Source: Rhynchospora pubera (lineage: Eukaryota; Streptophyta; Magnoliopsida; Poales; Cyperaceae). From it: a DNA stretch of 64,000 bases. The position numbers and the translations under genes are program-made. This document shows positions 23,660-36,087 of the stretch, piece after piece. How positions within the stretch are numbered: position 1 is the stretch's first letter; each line of letters begins with the position of its first letter. Under the pieces are notes generated by a model. That model had not been told where the DNA came from. It ran no database searches and worked only from the letters and a program-made list of their open reading frames with translations. The DNA lies in contig CM051461.1 in assembly GCA_028095005.1 (NCBI GenBank), forward strand, positions 59,253,840 to 59,317,839, given 5' to 3'.

Positions 23660-25311
23660 AATTGTACAGCATTGGCAATCAAAAGACATGAAAATTGATC
23701 GTACAACCTGTGAAGTTCTCAATAAAAAATTTGTGAATTTGTGTTGAGTTTTCTACTTTTCTTCTTTGTTGCTCTTTTCACGTGGTCTTCTATAGCAAAT
23801 TGACGCATTTTTTTTTTCTAGGATATTGATGTCCACGGCAATATTATATTGTGTTCTAATTCATGCCGTGTCATGTTAGCTCAAATATAATTTTTTTAAA
23901 TTTATGTTGTATTTGTATTGGGTTTGTGTCAAATGAAGAAAAAGTCTGAGACGTCACGATTTTGGCATGATATATAGGAACTGACACGATTTGTTTTGAC
24001 TGGTGCGTACCGTATTTTTGTGTGGAGTTTTGTTTTCAGGTTGTGTATTTTGTGTTCAATAGTGTCGATTTTGTGAGAGAATCGACACGTCTAATGGCAC
24101 AACATAGTGACATGTCAACACGATCCATGTGTAAATTTACAACAGGATTTAGAGAGCACACTAATCACAGCCCGTCCACATAAGGCACAGCGAGACGCCA
24201 TAAGAAATTCTAGTACGCCAACTAAGCCTTTTTATCCCTAAAGATGAGATCATGTGGCAAACAATAGACACGAACAAAAACGGTGTAGATTATTCACGGT
24301 CAGAAAAATTAAACATCAAACATACTTTCTTCATGAAAGGATAAAAATAAAATAAAAAACAGACTGTCGGTTAGCAATGTCTTCAAGCATTGTTTTTACA
24401 TTTTTGACTGGTGAATAAATGTTAATGCACCTTACAACAAAAATTACAAAACAGTTTAACGACCTTTATTTATTTATTTATTTATTTATTTGTTTCATAA
24501 TGGTGATTACTGATTAGTGAACAATAGGTAAAACGTAAATTGTGATGTTAAGTTGTTTTGTATTAATTCTTTCTTTGTTCCAAATTCAAAATTTCTTAGT
24601 TAGAAAGTTGTATTACGCTGACGATGACTTCAACTGTATATTAATGTAAGAGATATCAGGATTCCTATTTGTACGTAGTTGCATGCAGAGAAATTCGTTC
24701 TCAATCTCTGTTCACAATAATGATAGACACATGAGAGCCAATGACATATTTAGAATTTTACATTTATATTCAGAGTATTTTTCATTTTTCGGCTCTAACA
24801 ATAACTAAAAGCTATCTAGATACTTGCAATAAAATACATATTTTGATATTTGTCAACAAAAATTGATTAATCATGTTTTGTTAGATTTAAAATTGATTAA
24901 TCATGTACCATAAAAAGAAATAATTTTTAGATTCGTAATCTGTTTACGAGAAGTAATCATATCGAAAGATGTGAGGTTTTTACAATTTTGTCCTCTGTAT
25001 ATCCGTCATATAGGTCAACAATAATAATCAAAGTTGATGTAATAATATTTATTTTATTAATAATAACTGCTATGGTATCATTAATTAACGGCTAAAGAAA
25101 CAGATGGCGTTCGAATTAAAAATTAGACGCTGATATAAATAATTGTACGCGTCTCAGTACCCTTGCACAACATATGCCACTCTATTAGCGCCACATTAAA
25201 AAAAAAACTTCATCTTTGTGTGTCGACGTGGCAGATTGGGTACAGCTAGGCTAGGGTTTCTGGAAAAAGAAAAAGGTGAAAAAGAGACATGTTACGGCCT
25301 GAAAGACAACC
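23660..25311. other. Intergenic, no gene seen
   Basis: No supported gene. A (TTTA)n microsatellite at 24465-24491 is the only clear repeat. Confidence 0.4.
24465..24491. repeat. (TTTA)n microsatellite
   Basis: About seven tandem TTTA units. Confidence 0.85.
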
Positions 25312-25323
25312 CCGTACTTTGCA

Positions 25324-25501
25324 ATCCGACTCTGCTGTTGCGCGACACAGAGTGTAGCGCACTACGAGCCGTCTGATCTTGATCGGATGGTTCACTTTTT
25401 ACGGACCTATCAATCTAGGTTATATGCACGGGGCTCCCTTGTCCATTGAATCTTAATCAGACGGCCAGCATACCGCGCGACACCAGCAGCAGATCTCATT
25501 T
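25324..25501 (+). mobile_element. Short TIR element with 12-bp target duplication, copy 1
   Basis: A 178-bp unit containing GCTGTTGCGCGACAC near the left and CGCGCGACACCAGC near the right as inverted ends. It is flanked by an exact 12-bp repeat CCGTACTTTGCA (25312-25323, 25502-25513). A second copy in inverted orientation lies at 38394-38583. It is non-coding. The duplication is longer than the 9 bp usual for MULEs, so the superfamily is unclear. Confidence 0.75.
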
Positions 25502-25513
25502 CCGTACTTTGCA

Positions 25514-26465
25514 TCGTTGATGAATCGCTTTTGAATTTCTATAAAGAAATAACAAAACGATCCTCTCACTCTCTCAGACAAAAAAGAACTGGAAAAGGAA
25601 ACACCGCTGGACAGACTAGCCTTCACGCACTCACAAATTTTACGATTTCTCACAAGAATGTTTAATTGACGCTGTATGTTTGAGAAATTGCTAGTGCGTG
25701 AGTAAAGAAGTGAGTTTTGTAGGTGGTGAAAGTTTGTGACTGGAGGGAGAATGATTACTGGAGGGAGAATGATTACCGTTATCGAGTCCCGCGCTGACTC
25801 TCTGACATCACACATTCCATCTTCTTTCACTACACATTGATCTCTCCTTTTTGAATTAAATGGAGATATCATGTCTTTGCTTGTGTATGCGTGTTTTTGA
25901 CGTCTGTTGTTTGTTTGGGCTGGAGGGATAGAGACTTGGTGGAGTGTGAAGACTACACTGGTCGTCTTGACTTTCAGCCTTATTTTTAACAAAATTACGA
26001 TATATTGCCATTGGGGCGGTGTATTACTGTACTGATGTCCTTTTATACCTGACATCATTTTGTCAACAAATAATGAAAAAAAGGAAAAAGAAACAGATTG
26101 CAATTTAAATGACATGAAATAAAAATTAGACACATAAAGCCTGCAGCTATCAAAAAGAACTAATGCAAGATTGAATTAAAAATATGTCAATATCAATGGT
26201 TTTAGTTCAAATAACTTTTTTCCTCCAACTATGGTAATTTTAAAACAAGATTTAGTATATATTTGATTTTTTTATTTACAATCATTTTCAGAGGGCTTAC
26301 TACACCATCATAATGTACGAATATAATTGTTTATTCAAACTTAAATAGATTATTAGGAGTTTATTGGACATTAGTGATTAGTATGTTATTAGAGATATTT
26401 GTCTCAAGTTGGAAACGGACTCTTAACAATTACACATAAAATAATTATTATATAATTGAAAACAA
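25514..26465. other. Intergenic, no gene supported
   Basis: A 226-codon minus-strand frame (25453-26133) spans the end of the neighbouring MITE and has no recognisable domain or biased composition, so I do not call it a gene. An 18-bp unit GACTGGAGGGAGAATGAT is duplicated near 25739-25776. Confidence 0.45.
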
Positions 26466-26470
26466 ACATA

Positions 26471-26868
26471 TTTGGATGAGTATGGAATAAGAAATAAGAA
26501 TAAGAAATTTCGGTATGCGTGCTTATCCAAATTCCTTATTCTTATACCATAATTTTGTTAGTATAGGAATAAGGGCCCAGATTCCTTATTCTTGTGTTGT
26601 TTGGGTTGCACAAGAATAAGAATAAGCACGCATACCGAAATTTCTTATTCTTATTCCTTATTCCATACTCATCCAAACACGCCTAATAAGAATAAGAAAT
26701 TTCGGTATGCGTGCTTATCCAAATTCCTTATTCTTATATCATATCATAGTTTTATTAGTATAGGAATAAGGGCCCAAATTCCTTATTCTTGTGTTGTTTG
26801 GGTTGCACAAAAATAATAATAATCACGCATACCGAAATTTCTTATTCAATGCTCATCCAAACACACCC
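26471..26868. mobile_element. Tandemly duplicated foldback MITE
   Basis: Two adjacent units (about 26471-26683 and 26684-26868), each an inverted repeat. Left arms contain AAATTTCGGTATGCGTGCTT, right arms its inverse, with a shared centre reading AGGAATAAGGGCCCA. Outer ends TTTGGATGAG/CTCATCCAAA are TIR-like. The second unit lacks the first unit's left terminus, as expected after unequal exchange or nested insertion. Confidence 0.7.
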
Positions 26869-27663
26869 TGTATATATCGCTTTGACATTAAGACCATACC
26901 TTTTTGTCTGGAACTCAAACTGCTTTTGTCAGAAGTACTGATTAACGAATATATTCTAAGGGTCTCAATCTTAAAATATAACTTGCAATTTTGTTTGTAG
27001 ACCAACATTAATATTTCAATTTAGATTGTGATAAACATATATCATTATAAGAAGAATAAAAATAAGTAAAATGCTTATTTTCATATTTTCAGGTTTAATC
27101 AACCATATTTAAATGAAATTGAAGAGTAGTAGTAGGTTATACAAAGCTATGGTGTGGTTGAATATATCTGTTAAAGATATTTTACCGGATTTGTTTGAAA
27201 AAGTAATTGCAAGCTTTTGGTTATTTCAAATATATTTATATTTAATACATAACACGTGAGAATTTTTTTTGACAATGTGATTAATGTGGCAATGTTGATA
27301 ATCATTAATAAGATTTAAATTTTGAAATCTGACTGTTTAAAACAAGACAAAAAGAAATTGAAGTTTACAAAAACCGGATTTACATTAGTACATATATCAA
27401 AGACCCATGCAACATATGACTACTAATACTTTAGTTAGGAGTTTTGGTGCAATACATATGCAGTGCGACATTACATTAGTACATCAAATCGGATATTTAA
27501 TTAATTACACAGAAATAGTAACTCAATAAATCGTGCATAAATATTGTTTCATTTCATAATGCTCTGTAACATTTTACTGCTAATTTGGTGCATACACGTT
27601 AGTAGGCGAAATCGACCAAGTATTCCTAAATTAATTTATTACGTTACATGTTATTTACTATAT

Positions 27664-28064
27664 GAGATGGGCTAAAATCAGTCATGACTGACAGATGAAA
27701 TCGTCAGCTACGATCAAATTTTAATTTTTAAAATTCAAACAATTGATCCGAACCGTTCAATATGTTCTCCATATTCAAATCTCTTTGGAGACAAAATTTT
27801 ATATTTTTCTGAAATTTTTTAGTATTTGTTTTTTTTTTTACAAAATTCTTAATCTAAACAAATCTGGACCCTTCAATAATTATGATTTTAAAAAATCTAA
27901 AAAAAATAGTAAATAAAATCAGAAAAATATAATTTTTGGACTTCGATGAGATTTCAATATGGAGAACACATTGAATGGTTCAAATTAGCCATTAGAACCT
28001 CAAAAAAAATATAATCGCAGTTGATGGGTCCATTCGTCAATCGTGGCTGATTTTAATCCATCTC
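27664..28064. mobile_element. Foldback MULE-type MITE, copy 2
   Basis: A 401-bp homologue of the element at 945, more diverged, with ends GAGATGGGCTAAAATCAG and an imperfect inverse. It has an exact 9-bp duplication TTACTATAT (27655-27663, 28065-28073). Confidence 0.88.
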
Positions 28065-28386
28065 TTACTATATACATTTTTTTATTCGAAAAACGTGTTA
28101 TTTACTATCACTGTAAATCCATGTCGAGAATGTGAAATTCTAGTGCCGAATAAGTTAACAACTTAAAACTTTTAAAAACATTTGTCACGGTTAACATAGT
28201 TTTTTTAATGTGGAAATTTAATTAAAAATCGCCTAGTTATTATAAATAAAATAAGAATAACTAATTGGTGCCTTTCCAAACTAAAGAGGACTTGCGAATG
28301 ACAAAATAAAGAATCATTGGCTGATGATAATCGTACATATAAAATATTATAACTATGTTTTTATCTAACCACAAAAAATATTATTT

Positions 28387-28790
28387 GAGATGGGCTAAAA
28401 TCAGCCACGACTGACGGATGCAACTGTCAGCTACGATTAAATCTCAATGTTCGTGATTCTAACAGTCGATCCGAACCGTTCAATGTGTTCTCCATATTGA
28501 AATCTCTTTGGAGACCAAATTTTACATTTTTCTGATTTTATTTACTATTTTTTTGAGATTTTTAAAAACTATAGTTATTGAAGGGTCCAGAATTGTTTAG
28601 ATTAAGAATTTTGTAAAATATCAAAAAAATACTAAAAAATTTCAGAAAAATATAAAATTTTGTCTCCAACGAGATTTCAATATGGAGAACACATTGAACG
28701 GTTCGGATCGATTGTTAGAATCACGAAAATTGAGATTTGATCGTAGCTGACGGTTGCATCTGTCAGTCGTGGCTGATTTTAGCCCATCTC
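28387..28790. mobile_element. Foldback MULE-type MITE, copy 3
   Basis: A 404-bp near-perfect palindrome with the same termini as copies 1 and 2, and an exact 9-bp duplication ATATTATTT (28378-28386, 28791-28799). It lies about 750 bp upstream of the first NRL gene's start codon, inside its likely promoter region. Confidence 0.9.
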
Positions 28791-29339
28791 ATATTATTTT
28801 TATGATTATGCATCTGTGATAACTTTCTTGATTTTTTTTGCTGAAATAACAAACAAGATGGACAATTCCAAATACATGCAGTTTACATAGTTTCTTTTTA
28901 ATAAATTGACTTAGGGTATTAAATTATATTTATTTATCCTGTTGTGTAACATTACCACAATAATTACCACAATAATTTCGTACAAAATTTAAAAAAAGGG
29001 CAAACTTATTATTATTATTTTCAATAATTGACATACTAAGTTGGTCAAAAGATCAACAAGCCGACTTCACTGTCAGTGGGCACCCGAACATATCATTTAG
29101 ATCTTCTACAACCATACTTAAATAATCCATAATGGGTCTGCTATAACCAGTTTTATTAAACAACCGTACAAAACTATACACAGGTTATGACCACAGAAAG
29201 TTCAAAACATGTACAGATAAGCCAAAACCTTCTTGCAGCCTTTGTACCCTGTTCTCCCGACTGGTCACAGTGGCACATCTGTTATTAAGCCAAAATCCAG
29301 TGGCTTTATAATTTCCAACGCGTAATGTCTCCTTTCCCT

Positions 29340-29543
29340 TTTGAGTTCCCTCGCTGCGCTCTCTCCATTACATTAAACCCACTTTAATTCTCTCTCTACC
29401 GTTTGTTTCTCTGTTTAGGAAATAGAAACCTCTCAATACCGTTTCCTCTTTGATTCTCTCTCTCATCAACACACACCACTCGCACTCGCACACACTGAGT
29501 AGTAAACGCACGCGCAACCACGCGTAACCTTCTGGAGAAAGAA
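29340..29543 (+). promoter_or_regulatory. Probable 5' leader of the first NRL gene
   Basis: A CT-rich stretch typical of plant 5' untranslated leaders runs to the ATG at 29544. No strong TATA box is evident in the 150 bp before it. Confidence 0.4.
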
Positions 29544-32515
29544 ATGGGTTTGCACTCGACATCTCCTCGATTTGGCAACAGTAGAAGGTAATATTTATAA
29601 ATGGTCTATTTTTCTTTGAAATACACTCTTAGTTTGATATTGGTCTTGTTTGGTCCAACTGAAGGGAAAAATTGATGTAATTTGGAACGAATTTACTTAA
29701 TAAAAATTTGGGTTTTTCTTCGAGTTTAGTGCTTCCTTTACCTTTTGACATTTTGGTTCTAACTTTGGAGATGAATGGTGATGGTGATGTATGTGACAGA
29801 TTGATCTTTTTCTTTGTTTTTATGATGTGCTTTTTTTGCTTTATCTAATGTGCATTTTGTGATTGAATAAAGATTAAAGCATATTATCACTTTCGGTAAA
29901 GAAAGTTTGAATTAACCATTCTGTGTGCGTGTGGGTGAGTGAGGGTGTGTTTTAGCAAATTACTTTGTTTGGTTTCTGTTTATTTTGAACATTTTAGTGT
30001 GCATTTAAGGATAATTATATAGATAAATTGATCAAATTATGGCATTTTGTTTATTTAAATTTTGGAAGATTTAGTAGGGATGAAATCAAAGTCTTGGGTT
30101 TCTCTTTTGAGCTCGAGACAAATATGTTACTTTTAACCTTTTTCTTTTCTAAAGCATTTTTTGGATCTAATGCCATCTCTCTTTAATAAAAAAGCTTTAT
30201 TATTTTATACAATAAAAAGACACAACTCATGATTATTTCCGGTTGTTTGAATTGATGATATAGAGATATAACAAAATTTTCTTCAGTTAATAAACAGTAA
30301 GTTTTTTTACGAATTAAACAATTAATGATAATATTCTGAATAGTACGCTTACAATTTCTTCAATATTCTATTTCTTCTTTCAGAATTTTCTCAGATGTGG
30401 CTGGAGATATAACAATTTATGTTGATGGACAACCTTTCTTATTGCACAAGGTAAAAACCCTTTTCATTTGTTTTTATCTGGCTTCTACCCAATTTTGACT
30501 AATTCATATTGTATGGCCTGAGTACTAATACAATTGCATCTATTTTCTCTGTAATAGTTTCCATTAATGACACGGTGTGGACGAATTCGGAGGCTTATAT
30601 CAGAATCACGCGACCCAGACCTCTCCAAATTGGAGCTCCAAAACGTACCGGGCGGCACTGTGTCCTTTGAACTTGCAGCCAAATTTTGTTATGGTTCAAA
30701 TTTTGAAATTACACCCGCTAATGTGTCCCATCTCCATTGCATAGCACATTACTTAGACATGTCAGAAGACTACCAAGAGGAGAACCTAATTTCACGAACC
30801 GAAACATATTTGAATGAAATTATTTTTAAAAGTCTTGAGAAGTCTCTACAAGTTTTGTGTGGGTGTGAAGGTCTGGATCCATTAGCTGAAGACATAGGTC
30901 TTGTGGGGAGATGCATCGAGTCTATAGCATTCAATGCGAGTACGGAGCAACTGGTTAGTGGTCTGGCGCATCTTGAGTATCATTCTGAGTCGAATAGGTC
31001 ACGAACCTGTTATCAGGATTGGTGGGTTGAGGATCTGTCAGTGCTTAAAGTAGAGTATTACAAACGGGTTATTGGATCCATGAGGAGAGCAGGTGTGAGA
31101 ACTGATTCTATCATCAACTCAATAATGCACTATGCTCAGACTTCTTTAAAACCTATTGAGAGTCAGGAATGCAACATGTGGGAGATGGGCTCACTAGTCA
31201 GCGATAGACAACGGTCAATTGTGGTAACCCTAGTTGAGCTATTATCCCTAGAGAAACTATCTTCGGTTCCTCTGTCGTTTTTATTTGGAATGTTAAGAAT
31301 GGCCATAGAAGTAGATGCTGTTTTTGAGACTCGAATCGAGTTAGAGAAGCGAATTGGTCTCCAATTAGATATGGCTTCCTTGGATGATTTATTGATTTCT
31401 TCAACTCAATCGAGTGACTCGGTGTATGATGTCGACACAGTGCATCGTATCTTGGTGAATTTTTTGCAGAAGATAGAAGAGGATGGCCCCGGGGATGATT
31501 CCGGGTACGAATCAGATGGCACTAGCGGGCCAGTGAATCATGCGGCTGTTCTGAAAGTCGGGAGGTTAATGGATGGATACCTGGCCGAAATTGCACCTGA
31601 CCCGTACTTGAAGTTGCAAAAGTTCATGACCTTTATTGAGCTGCTGCCTGATTATGCACGTGTGGTCGATGATGGGCTGTATCGGGCAATTGACATTTAC
31701 CTCAAGGTACATTTTAGGACTGGATCAATATGTTACTGGTATTGACACAATTAGTTGCTGGGGTTCTACGTAAATCTTAACCAAAATCTCATAAATGTCT
31801 GTAGTATATACCAATCTATCTTCTAAAATGTTTTTCATTACATGTATCTGCAGTACCAATATGGCCGTGTATGTTCTAGTATGATACAGACTTGCATTTT
31901 TATGATCCAACACATGTAACAAGTATTGGTACACCTAATTACTGGTATGCAATTATAATTTTCTTTCTACTCTTCTTCCAGGCACATCCATCTCTGACTG
32001 AATCGGAGTGTACCAAACTATGCAAACTGATCGACTGTGAGAAGCTATCAATAGACGCAGCCAACCATGCATCCCAAAATGAGCGCCTGCCCGTACAAAT
32101 ATCAGTAAGGATTCTCTACTTCGAACAGTTGCGCCTAAAATCTGCACTTCTCAGCAATTCCACATCCTATTCTCATAGAATCATCCCAACAAGTGGGGCC
32201 CCTAGCGCACCTGTTTCGCCGAGGGACAACTATGCTTCACTTAGGAGAGAAAACAGGGAGTTGAGATTGGAGATTGGTAGAATGCGTGTGAGAATAACAG
32301 AGTTAGAGAAGGAACAAGAGGTGATTAAACGAGGGATGAGAGGGGAGAGTGCCAAGGCATTTTTCGGGTATATTTCCAAGGGGTTGGTGCGTATGACTTC
32401 ATTTGGACCTGGTGTAGGGAGGAAGAAGGAGAAGAATGATGGGAGGAAGGTACAAGGACGGAATGAAGGAAGGAATAGGAGGCGTAACAGATCAGCTGAG
32501 AAGTCGACATTTTGA
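29544..32515 (+). CDS. NPH3/RPT2-like (NRL) BTB protein, At5g48800-like
   Basis: Exons 29544-29587, 30384-30450, 30558-31706 and 31982-32515 join in frame (phases 2, 0, 0; all GT-AG) into 597 residues. A BTB/POZ domain (about 17-130) contains FSDVAGDITIYVDG and LLHKFPLM. The NPH3 domain (about 190-465) starts WWVEDLS, contains DLYRAIDIYLK-type sequence (here DGLYRAIDIYLKAH) and ends HASQNERLPVQISVRILYFE. A coiled coil follows (about 503-535, LRRENRELRLE) and then a very basic tail. NRL proteins act in phototropic and auxin-transport signalling at the plasma membrane, some as CUL3 adaptors. The match to Arabidopsis At5g48800 is from memory of the family. The first ATG follows a pyrimidine-rich leader (29385-29480). 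The short first exon with a later BTB start is normal for NRL genes. No defect is seen. A paralogue of another subclade follows at 38915. Confidence 0.92.
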
Positions 32516-35500
32516 TAGAAATTGGGGATATGTAACACCTTTTAGGATACTAAGCTAGGAACTTGTTGTTAGCTACTTAGCTAATAGAAAATGATACCAA
32601 GTCTTAGTAGAAATGGTATATCTTGTTAGAACAACTGAGGGTTAAGGTTTTAGGTGGAGGAGCGTGATGTTTTTTTACCATAGTTTAAAATGATATCAGG
32701 TTATGTATGTGAAATATATTTACTTCTTTTTAATGGTTAAATGGGAGGAGCTAAACCCGAATTTTATTTGGTTTGTTAATTAGTGAAATACGTGTGTAAA
32801 TTGTAAACTTGAGAGTTTGGTAAGCTTTTGCCACTCCATTTAAACAAAAATTCTCCCATATCTACCAGTAATTGTACAATAATACAGCAAAAAACAAGCC
32901 CAGATTTTTTTTAAAAAAAAAAAAAAGAATTGTGTTAAACTAAATACCAGTGATAGCTTTTGTTCAGACTACCTAAAAGTTACCAAAATTTGGAAATTAT
33001 AATCTGCTAGTGCATATATCCTTTTTTCTGTAAATGGATATGGACTGAAAGTTGCCACTTGTAGATGTTTATTGCAGATCATAATCATTCAGAACTAATA
33101 CTCTTTTTGACAGTATACTTTTTTGTTAATGTAGATTCATGCAGAATATGATTTCTTGGTCTAAGCATTTTTTTTTCATATACATTGCAGCTTTATTGAT
33201 CAATTATATCCTGTTAAGTTGATACAGGGCATTGATTGTGTGAATAATCTGTTGTCATCTAGCAGCCTTGGTATATAAAGACTACACTTATTTTTAGATT
33301 ATGTCAGAAAGAGTATAAGCTAAAATCTTTCCCCAATCTCAATGCACACTGTTAGAGACTGTTATACAACTCAAATGGAATCATAAAAGCCTGTAAAGTT
33401 TTATTTTGGATCACTAAAGCTATTTAGATCTAACCAATCATGACCCATTGATCTATTCTCTTCTCACTAATCTCAGCTTTTCAAAAGGGGTTTGTGCTTT
33501 ATTATATTATATATTTATCAGATCTCAGTCAATCCAAACATAAACTAGAAATCTTGACTAAAAAGACTGGAAAAAGAATCTAATACAAATCTCTGACAAA
33601 AGAGAGGCACATTAAAGAAATTAAATTAATAAAAAAAATATTAACCACTTCAACGAAAATTCAAGTTACAGAGACAAGGATGGAGATGTCATGTGATTTC
33701 AGAAAATGGAAGAACAAGACAATCTGAAAATTAACTAGTAACCGTATCTGTTCTTCCTTCTGAAATATAAATCTCCTCAAGCAATTTATATTGCAACTGG
33801 CCCAATTTATATTCGGCACAAACTTTAACCCATTTAAGGCCTTATATTTATATGTTAAGCCTTTAAAGAAACCCAATTATTTAGGCCTCAAAAACCTTAA
33901 GGGCGGGCCTGTCTCAATTATTTTGGAAAGTACTCTGGTCCATATAGAAACTTCATTTTAATGTCTCAAGAGGCATTATTTGGTTTTCAAGTTTCTGTTT
34001 CCATACATTTATCATGTACATAAGATACCTATTTTTTTTTACCAAAGGAAACAAGAAAGATAAGGATCAAGTTATAGTAACTATAAAGGATAAACTAATT
34101 TGGTGATTTTGACAAACAATGTAAGAAATTATGATATTTTATTATTTTACATATTTGTATATGATTTGTTTGAAACATATATAACATTTATATGGCCTGA
34201 CATTACATCTATGACCTGAAGTTACATCCCATTATTTGAAAAGTAAATAATAAATGAGTTGCACAATATTTGACATTAAGCTGACCAAAGTATATCTGTA
34301 TGCAAGTATCAACATGTGCAGTTGTATAGTTATATCCTAATTATCATTAATTGAATTTAATTAAACTGTCAAATTTAGCAAACTAACGTTACTGTCAAGG
34401 ATTGTTATCCCAATATAAATTCAGGAAGAATCCAACAATGGTATTTAATTCTTCATTGAATGTCAATAACAAAACATAGATATCAACATCTGCATTTAGG
34501 GCTTTGATTGCTGCTTTTGTTGAGTGGGACACATTCAAGAGGGAACGCCACAAGTTTTCTTCCAGAAATTAAAATGAGAAAATCAAAATTGTGGTGCATT
34601 TCAGCTCCAGAGCTTTGGAAGACCCTACCGTAGTAGTGTCATCCTTTTGAGCAAATTGAGTTGCATCTTTCCAAAAGAGACCCACTTGTGGATGTAAGAC
34701 TAGCTTGTTGCTTCCGTTTATGGTATAGTTCTTGCCTTTGCAAGTTGTAACCTCCATTTTCTTTCTTTCTTTTTTAGTCCTTTAAAGTTTTGTATTATAG
34801 GAATTAGCCTTGTTTCATTAAATTTTGCATGACAATAACACAATTGCGTAAATGCAGTTATCATGTCTTGTGTTTTTGTTGCAAGTTCTATTGGCAACAA
34901 GTCTTTTATTGATAGGCTATGCCTAATTGCCTATAAACTCTATAGTCTTGCCAAATCCTATATAGTGTCAATTTAATATCCTGCCTATATCAAAGCCTAT
35001 GCATCTTAATAATTATATTTACTTTCTTTTTGACTAAACTCACAACTGCGACAATTACCTGAAATAATTTTTAAAGATAGCACAGTTCATCATTAACGGG
35101 TCAAAGAAAATTTCAATCAATGTAAGGGACTTATTTATTTATTTTTTTCGAGGAGGGGTGCTAAAAAGCAAAGTTTCTTTGCTAAGAGTCGGGTTCTTTG
35201 AATTAGAACAGAAAAGAAAAAAAAAAACTTAAAATGATCTATCAATGGTAAATGTTCGAAGGGAAGAATAAATTTGGGTACGGTGATTTGAAAATATTTC
35301 AAGGTATAGCTGCAAAATACCCTTTCAATCCCTTTTTCTTTAGTCTGTAATCTGCCGATCTCCAGCTACCAGTGAAAGAGCGGTTTGATGATCTTAATGT
35401 GTGGTTAACCACATTAGATACTTGTTTTGTACTTTCTTGCAACTAATTGACTTCTCATTCTCCGTTCTTATCCATTTCTCCTTTGAATTCTTTGTTGTAC

Positions 35501-35913
35501 TTTCAGCTAGAAAAAAAATTATTAAAGGGCCTCTTAATATCAATTAAATTTTGCTTCCCAATAGATGGCTTTACTAAACAAGATCGCAAGATGAGTACTT
35601 TCTTAAGTGTATGTGCTAAAATTTTCTGTTGAAATTAGTACACAACTATAATGAAATTTTATTAAACCAAAAAATTATAAAATAAGGACAAGAAAAATTA
35701 TTATTATATTTATTAACTGAAAGATTAACTATCAAATGTACTTTATCCTGATATTGCTGTCTAGATAAGATATTATAAAAACTCAATGCTATTTAAATTG
35801 TAGCATTGATTTGTTTCTGATATTCAGATCCCTCATAGTTTCAGTCTGATCTATTTTAATATTTTCTAATTTCTAATGCTTGGCCTATGTTGCTTATTGC
35901 AAAATAGAGACGC
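32516..35913. other. Long intergenic region, no gene supported
   Basis: The first part is the 3' end of the NRL gene. The rest is AT-rich. A minus-strand 62-codon frame at 34569-34757 (MEVTTCKGKNYTINGSNKL) looks more protein-like than average but has no domain I recognise. Nothing else is supported. Confidence 0.4.
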
Positions 35914-35916
35914 AAA

Positions 35917-36084
35917 GGGGCCGTTTGGATCGCTTAGGAAGTTGGGGAATTTGGAGAAGTTGCAATTCCTAGGAATAAATTTATTGGGAAGTGTGTAATT
36001 TTGTGAAGAGTTTGGATTGTTTATAATAAATTTATGGTAGGAAGATGAAATTCCCCAAAATCCTATGGGGATCCAAACGGCCCC
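35917..36084. mobile_element. Tourist-like MITE, copy 2
   Basis: A 168-bp element with perfect 14-bp inverted ends GGGGCCGTTTGGAT / ATCCAAACGGCCCC and a 3-bp flank AAA on both sides (35914-35916, 36085-36087). It is closely related to the copy at 38043. It has no real coding content. Confidence 0.8.
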
Positions 36085-36087
36085 AAA

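Noticed and set aside
25453..26133. 226-codon minus-strand open frame
   Set aside because: It runs across the target duplication and end of a MITE, has no domain, signal or composition expected of a gene, and has no splice context.
34569..34757. 62-codon minus-strand frame MEVTTCKGKNYTING
   Set aside because: It looks protein-like, but no domain, promoter or flanking exons could be supported.
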